Source: Paenibacillus sp. FSL H8-0048
GTDB taxonomy: Bacteria > Bacillota > Bacilli > Paenibacillales > Paenibacillaceae
Length of the DNA: 64,000 nucleotides
Reading direction: 5' to 3'
Assembly: GCF_038002825.1 (NCBI RefSeq)
Contig: NZ_JBBODF010000001.1
Coordinates: forward strand, 1-64,000
Shown piece after piece: positions 59,738 to 64,000 of this stretch (position 1 is the first letter of the stretch; each line of letters opens with the position of its first letter). A model generated the notes under the pieces. It made no database searches and had not been told where the DNA came from. It worked only from the letters and a program-made list of their open reading frames with translations. The translations under genes were made by a program, and so were the position numbers.

Positions 59738-59775
59738 AAATCGGTGCCGTCCCTACAAGGACAGCAAAGCCGTTT
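59738..59775. repeat. Dispersed nested hairpin, copy 3 (diverged)
   Basis: AAATCGGTGCCGTCCCTAC then AAGGACAGCAAAGCCGTTT has the same nested-stem order as the copies at 1125 and 15747, with several substitutions in both stem and loop. It is in the same orientation, in the gap between the WYL gene and the following gene. Confidence 0.65.
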
Positions 59776-59868
59776 CTGCTTAGTCTACCATTTAGTATTC
59801 AGCTGTTCCATCTGTAATATGCTATTATAGGAAATATGGTATTTTCTGAGAAATGAAGGGAGTACGTT

Positions 59869-60363
59869 ATGATTACATTCAAAAAGCTCATGCAGATCAT
59901 CGGACTTAGTGTTCTTGTCACGAGCGTGACTCATTCTCCTGCCCCGGCTGTTGCTGCCTCCGCTACAACCCGGTCCGCCACAGCCGGGGCACCCGCGATT
60001 CAGGTCTATCTGAACAATGAGCAGATTACTTCATCCGCAGGGGGCGCTACGCTCATCAACAATACAGTCATGCTCTCGCTGGATAAGCTGTATGTGCGAG
60101 GGGCGGCCATTACATATGACGAGCATTCCAGAATGCTCACCATTCAGAATCCGCTCACGCAGGGCAGTATGAAGATCGGCAGCACTAACGCCTCTGTGAA
60201 CGGGAAGCCGATCACCTATTCCGCTGCCTTCCAGCAGGTGAATATGCAGCTCTATATTCCTCTGCGCTTCGTGAATGATGCGATTGGCGGGTCACTGGAG
60301 TGGGATGCCGTCCACCGTGAAGCATACATCAGCTATCCTGAACTTGCCGGGTTGTCCAAATGA
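59869..60363 (+). CDS. Secreted copper-amine-oxidase N-terminal-like (stalk) domain protein
   Basis: 164 residues. A signal peptide (MITFKKLMQIIGLSVLVTSV then THSPAPAVAAS) is followed by a Cu_amine_oxidN1-type domain of about 110 residues: IQVYLNNEQITSSAGGATLI, NNTVMLSLDKLYVRGAAITY, VNGKPITYSAAFQQVNMQLY and IPLRFVNDAIGGSLEWDAVH. In Paenibacillus and relatives such domains are common in secreted and surface proteins of unknown role. The 3' end overlaps the convergent LysR gene by 31 bases. Confidence 0.78.
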   Translation: MITFKKLMQIIGLSVLVTSVTHSPAPAVAASATTRSATAGAPAIQVYLNNEQITSSAGGATLINNTVMLSLDKLYVRGAAITYDEHSRMLTIQNPLTQGSMKIGSTNASVNGKPITYSAAFQQVNMQLYIPLRFVNDAIGGSLEWDAVHREAYISYPELAGLSK

Positions 60364-61238
60364 TCCATCCAGAACTCCTTCAGATAGCCGATAAAAGTAT
60401 GGGTTGCCTTGCTGATATAACGGTCTGCCCGGTAGATTAAGCTGAGCTTGCGGACGGGCGGCGAATCCAGGATGGGAATGGAGCACAGTCCGCTGTTCTT
60501 CATGGCGTCCATGAGACTTCCCGGCTGGACGGTGCCGCCGATTCCGGCCTGGACCAGCTGGATCAGCGAGGTGGCTGATCCGGTCTCCATGATCGGTTCC
60601 AGCGCGAAGCCGGCTTCCCGGCAGGTGTTCTCGACCAGCTCTCTGCCAATAAAATTCCGCGGGTACATTACAAGCTGGATGTGCTGAAGCTCAGATAGCT
60701 CGATATGATTCTTGGCAGCGTAAGGATGATCCCCGCGGACAATCAGATGATACGGCTCCCAGCCGAGATCAATTCTGGTTAACAGTTCATCGCGAGGCCC
60801 CTGGAGACAGATCCCGATGTCCAGCTTGTTATCCAGCACCTCTTGCTGAATGACCGTCGAGGCGAAGACCTGAAGCCGTATATTGGGATAATCCTCGTGG
60901 AACTTAACCAGCAGCGGTGTTAACTGGTAATCAAGGTCGGAAGGCAGCAGCCCGAGCCGGATGGTGCCGCGGTTGTCCAGACGCAGCTCATCCATGGCCG
61001 CCTTGGCACTTTGTTCATTCTGCACCATCTGGACTGCGTAGTCCTTCAGGAGTGCACCGGCCTCGGTAAGGGCAATTCTTTTGCCGATCCGGTCAAAGAG
61101 GGGGAGCCCCAGCTCACCTTCCAGCACCTTGATCTGCTGGCTTAACGTGGGCTGGCTGATTCCCAGCTTCTCGGCGGCCCGTGTGAAATGCAGTTCTTGA
61201 CACACAGCCAGAAAATAATGTAAATGGCGGGTTTCCAA
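60333..61238 (-). CDS. LysR-family transcriptional regulator
   Basis: 301 residues from TTG 61238, which has ACGGAGTG correctly spaced; the longer in-frame start at 61352 is hydrophobic nonsense across the operator region. The N-terminal winged HTH is METRHLHYFLAVCQELHFTR then AAEKLGISQPTLSQQIKVLE. The rest is the substrate-binding domain typical of CynR-like members (IRLGLLPSDLDYQLTPLLVK). It is divergent from an MFS transporter gene with a perfect palindrome between them, so that gene is its likely target. Confidence 0.88.
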   Translation of the reverse strand: METRHLHYFLAVCQELHFTRAAEKLGISQPTLSQQIKVLEGELGLPLFDRIGKRIALTEAGALLKDYAVQMVQNEQSAKAAMDELRLDNRGTIRLGLLPSDLDYQLTPLLVKFHEDYPNIRLQVFASTVIQQEVLDNKLDIGICLQGPRDELLTRIDLGWEPYHLIVRGDHPYAAKNHIELSELQHIQLVMYPRNFIGRELVENTCREAGFALEPIMETGSATSLIQLVQAGIGGTVQPGSLMDAMKNSGLCSIPILDSPPVRKLSLIYRADRYISKATHTFIGYLKEFWMDHLDNPASSG

Positions 61239-61273
61239 ATGAATCACTCCGTTCAGAGGAAGATCATAGTTAC

Positions 61274-61303
61274 ATACTATTATAATAATAGAAATAATAG
61301 TAT
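61274..61303. promoter_or_regulatory. LysR-type operator in the LysR/MFS intergenic region
   Basis: ATACTATTA (61274-61282) and its exact complement TAATAGTAT (61295-61303) are separated by 12 bases, matching the usual T-N11-A symmetric box of LysR regulators. It lies between divergent starts at 61238 and 61380. Confidence 0.6.
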
Positions 61304-61379
61304 TGAACAATAATAGATGCGCATTTATACTCGGGTTGTACAAGAATGACACAAATTATACTACTTGGAGTTGATATCG

Positions 61380-62549
61380 TTGCCTTTCCTGTTATTATTC
61401 ATCGCCCTACTGGCTGCCTCATTAAATATGCGTCCCGTCATTACGTCGGTCTCACCGCTGCTCAGCAATATTCAGGGGGACCTGGCAATGAGCAGCCTCC
61501 AAGCGAGTCTGCTGACTACGCTGCCTGTTCTGTGTATGGGCCTGTTCGCCCCGGTTGCAGTGAGCATCAGCCGCCGCTTCGGGATGGAGCGTACAATCTT
61601 TGCATCGATGGTGCTCATCGGGGCGGCAACTGCCGCGCGGGGCGTTTTATCCTCGGCCTTTGGCCTCATTCTGACCGCGCTTGCAGCAGGTGTGGGAATC
61701 GGAATCGCCGGTCCGCTGCTGTCAGGCTTCATCAAGCGTTATTTTCCCGGACGCTCGGCGATGGTTAGTGTATATTCTGCCGCATTAGTGGTGGGAGCAT
61801 CCCTGGCAGCAGGGCTGTCTGTCCCCTTGTTCACCTGGTTGGACGGTTCCTGGCAGCTGTCTCTGGCTGTATGGGCGGTACTCTCTCTGGCAGCTCTCCC
61901 GGCCTGGTGGAGAATTGCAGCGAGGCCGCTGCAGCCGGAGGCTAAGAGTGTGCACGCCAAGCTGCCTTTGAACAGCAAGCGGGCCTGGCTGCTGACTGTG
62001 TTCTTCGGCCTGATGGCCAGTGTCTTTTATTCCCTGACGGCCTGGCTGGCCCCGATAGCTATGTCTATGGGCTACAGCCGTCATGATGCGGGTAACCTGC
62101 TCACACTCTTCACCCTGATTCAGATTCCGGTAAGTATTCTGGTGCCAATCCTTACGGCCAGATTCCGGCGGCGCACCTTATGGCTGGTGCTGTGCAGTCT
62201 GTTCGAGCTAAGCGGACTGCTGCTGCTCCTCGGATCAGGCTCTCCAATCCTGAGCGCAGTCCTGCTCGGGATCGGTGCCGGAGGCTTGTTCCCGCTGGCG
62301 CTCATGCTGCCGCTGCTCATGACGCAGCGGGCGGAAGAGGCCAGCGCCTGGTCCTCACTGAGCCAGGGCGGCGGCTATATTCTCGGAGCCTTGGGTCCCC
62401 TCGCAGTGGGCCGCATCCTGGATGCCTCGGGCTCATTCCAGCTTGCCTTAACCGGCCTAGCTGTAGTCACTGTGCTCATGATCGCGGTGCAGCTGATGAT
62501 AGGCAGAAGCTCCGGCGAAGGGCAACGCAATAAGGAACAGTTAAATTAA
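61380..62549 (+). CDS. MFS transporter, CynX/NimT-like
   Basis: 389 residues from TTG 61380, chosen because GGAG lies 9 bases upstream; TTG 61365 is possible. About 12 membrane segments are visible. SLNMRPVITSVSPLLSNIQ near the start and RRFGMERTIFASMVL match the CynX/NimT cyanate-transporter-like subfamily. A cytoplasmic basic loop occurs mid-protein (RFRRRTLW). The family includes cyanate and 2-nitroimidazole exporters; the substrate here is unknown. The divergent LysR gene probably controls it. Confidence 0.82.
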   Translation: MPFLLLFIALLAASLNMRPVITSVSPLLSNIQGDLAMSSLQASLLTTLPVLCMGLFAPVAVSISRRFGMERTIFASMVLIGAATAARGVLSSAFGLILTALAAGVGIGIAGPLLSGFIKRYFPGRSAMVSVYSAALVVGASLAAGLSVPLFTWLDGSWQLSLAVWAVLSLAALPAWWRIAARPLQPEAKSVHAKLPLNSKRAWLLTVFFGLMASVFYSLTAWLAPIAMSMGYSRHDAGNLLTLFTLIQIPVSILVPILTARFRRRTLWLVLCSLFELSGLLLLLGSGSPILSAVLLGIGAGGLFPLALMLPLLMTQRAEEASAWSSLSQGGGYILGALGPLAVGRILDASGSFQLALTGLAVVTVLMIAVQLMIGRSSGEGQRNKEQLN

Positions 62550-62595
62550 CGGTGTGGATTTCCTGATCCATATGTGCTGGCACGGCAACCTGTAT

Positions 62596-63297
62596 TTAGC
62601 TGCCGGTCTTTGTATAAGGCAGAACAACAACCGTTTCGTACTTTCCGGGCTTGACCGTCGTTCTCAGATGCCCGCCGTATTTGCCCGTAACCTGCTGAAT
62701 AGTACTTAAGCCGATTCCGTGCAATTCCGGATGGTCCCGGCGGCATGGCGCTGCTGTGCTGGCGGGAGCGGCCATGGAGTTGCCGATATAGATAAAGAGG
62801 GCATTGTTGTTCGAATGGATATGAAGCTGAATAGACCTGTTCTCAGCCGGCCGGACTTGTCTCGCTGCATCTATGGCATTATCCAGAAGGTTGCCAAGTA
62901 CTATGCACAGATCATAGCGTTCAATGTTAACAGGTGCACCGGTGAGCTGTACCTTATGCTGCATGACAATATTCAGGTCAGAAGCGAGGTTAAGCGCATG
63001 GCTGACCAAGGCATCCACCGCCAGGTTGCCGGTAGTGATAGTGTTACAGGAAGCCTCGATCTGGTGCAGAATCCCATTAATATGATTAGCGCCCTCTGCC
63101 GCATGGCCTGCTTCAATACAGGTGCGTATGTATACCAATTGCTTATTCATATCATGAATAATTCGCTTGATGTCCATGAAGGAATGTAAGGTATCCTGAT
63201 AGCTGAGCTCCTGGGCTTCAAGCTGTCTATGCAGACGGCCATTCACCTCAGCCAGCCTCGCAGCCTCGTTCCTCCTCCTGAACCATAAGACCATCAT
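62596..63297 (-). CDS. Sensor histidine kinase, GHKL type without an N-terminal membrane domain
   Basis: 233 residues. MDIKRIIHDMNKQLVYIRTC holds the H-box (HDMN). LCIVLGNLLDNAIDAARQ is the N-box and HGIGLSTIQQVTGKYGG the G-box of a GHKL ATPase. This matches the C-terminal half of AgrC-like kinases, but the usual six membrane segments are missing. Only a short hydrophobic start (MMVLWF) precedes it, so the sensor part may have been lost or supplied elsewhere. It overlaps the response regulator stop by 1 base (TAATG). Confidence 0.8.
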   Translation of the reverse strand: MMVLWFRRRNEAARLAEVNGRLHRQLEAQELSYQDTLHSFMDIKRIIHDMNKQLVYIRTCIEAGHAAEGANHINGILHQIEASCNTITTGNLAVDALVSHALNLASDLNIVMQHKVQLTGAPVNIERYDLCIVLGNLLDNAIDAARQVRPAENRSIQLHIHSNNNALFIYIGNSMAAPASTAAPCRRDHPELHGIGLSTIQQVTGKYGGHLRTTVKPGKYETVVVLPYTKTGS

Positions 63298-64000
63298 TAT
63301 CCTCTCCCTTGAATTTCTTCCAGTACATATCCGGCATAGACATCCTTGAAGGACTTCGACTGGGAGCGACCAATAGGATATTCTTCATTATTGGACATGA
63401 CCACGGAGTTCGCGTTGAACCTGCGGACATGCTCCAAGTTCACAATAATGGAACGGTGAATCAGCAGGAACGGATTGCCCAGCTTGTCCGAATAGCTCTG
63501 CAAGGTGCCATTAATGAAGTATTCCGGGGAGACAGTGATGAGCTTCAGCTTGTTTTGTGCGAGGGATGCTTGATTTTGATAATGGCAATAATATCGGACC
63601 ATCGCAGCACCACCTGATCGTCGTCCTCTACCTTAATGGTGAAGAAGCGGTTCGGGCTGGAATGAATATAGCTGCACAGCTTGAGTATTTTTTCTTGGAA
63701 TAATTCATAAGGAACCGGCTTGAGCAGGTATTGGAAGGTCTGAACGTCAAAGCTGTCCATAATATATTCAGGGTAGCTGCTCAAAAAGATAATCTGCACA
63801 TCGCGGTCAGGCAAAGACCGGATAGCCTGAGCGGTCTCAATTCCGCTGATTCCGGTCATTTCGACATCCAAAATCAACAGGTGATAGGTGTATTCTCCCT
63901 GCATGGCTTTGTAATCCTGCAGCAGCTGTTCGCCGGAAGAGAAGCAGTGGACATCAAATGAATAGTTAGTCGACAGTGACAGCAGCTTGAAATACTGCTT
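63297..64000 (-). pseudogene. LytTR response regulator, frameshifted and cut by the window end
   Basis: Receiver domain residues run from the window edge (KQYFKLLSLSTNYSFDV) through HLLILDVEMTGISGIETAQA (phospho-acceptor aspartate) and FQYLLKPVPYELF. The LytTR DNA-binding part (LKLITVSPEYFINGTLQSYS then HRSIIVNLEHVRRF) is in the -1 frame relative to it. The break lies near 63550-63565 in CACAAAACAAGC: one more A in that run would give HPSHKNKLKLITV. The receiver frame stops at 63545, so the gene is disrupted unless this is a read error. It is an AgrA/ComE-type regulator partnered with the GHKL kinase. Confidence 0.65.

Overview
The window looks like a chromosomal segment of a Paenibacillus-type Firmicute. 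The basis is moderate GC, strong AGGAGG-type ribosome binding sites with ATG, GTG and TTG starts, and Firmicute families such as the ABC-F protein, YcxB, the YdhG-type iron chaperone, a YezG-type immunity protein, LLH holin/XhlA, and a GHKL/LytTR two-component pair. The assignment is an inference from gene content; no rRNA or tRNA was seen.

Layout. 1-840: the 5' part of an IS3-family element on the minus strand, leaving the window at base 1. 841-19000: ordinary accessory and housekeeping genes. These are two GNATs, an ABC-F ATPase, an orphan beta-glucoside-type PTS IIC, a VOC/Fos-like protein, a PPOX protein, a methyltransferase, an acetoacetate decarboxylase/SDR operon divergent from a PucR regulator, an APS kinase/sulfotransferase pair, and small membrane proteins. 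They are separated by intergenic repeats: three tandem arrays with a period of about 51 bp, and a dispersed nested hairpin (two copies here, a third near 59.75 kb).

18241-58670 is the main feature: a phage-tail-derived extracellular contractile injection system (eCIS, Afp/PVC-like). In order it holds a minus-strand split sigma-factor-like pair; an LLH holin; a giant secreted protein with 22 HYR-like repeats and a C-terminal CBM3-like domain; XhlA; a DUF1906 lysin; a 1346-residue cargo with an eCIS-type N-terminal motif and an Endonuclea_NS_2-type nuclease C-terminus; its YezG/DUF600-type immunity protein; a second, unmatched immunity-like gene; an AAA+ ATPase; a DUF4255 protein; sheath; first tube protein; tail assembly protein; a DUF6760-like ORF without its own start codon; second tube protein; a 516-residue low-complexity protein; LysM hub protein; gpD-like hub; gpV/gp5 spike; PAAR tip; gp25; two baseplate J proteins; tail protein I; and two long fibres ending in S74-type chaperone domains with a 60-residue coiled coil between them. 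The genes are tightly packed and several overlap by 1-4 bases. No head, terminase or portal gene is present, so this is a particle without a capsid. The holin, XhlA and lysin could release it.

The most notable observation is at 38983-39030. The tail assembly gene ends at a G-run followed by a stop, and the next conserved ORF lies in the -1 frame with no start codon. Five bases downstream is a 7-bp stem with a further hairpin inside it. This is the layout of the programmed -1 frameshift used by phage tail-assembly chaperones.

58685-64000: a WYL regulator, a copper-amine-oxidase-N-like secreted protein, a LysR regulator divergent from a CynX-type MFS transporter, and a GHKL kinase/LytTR regulator pair. 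The regulator runs off the window and carries a frameshift.
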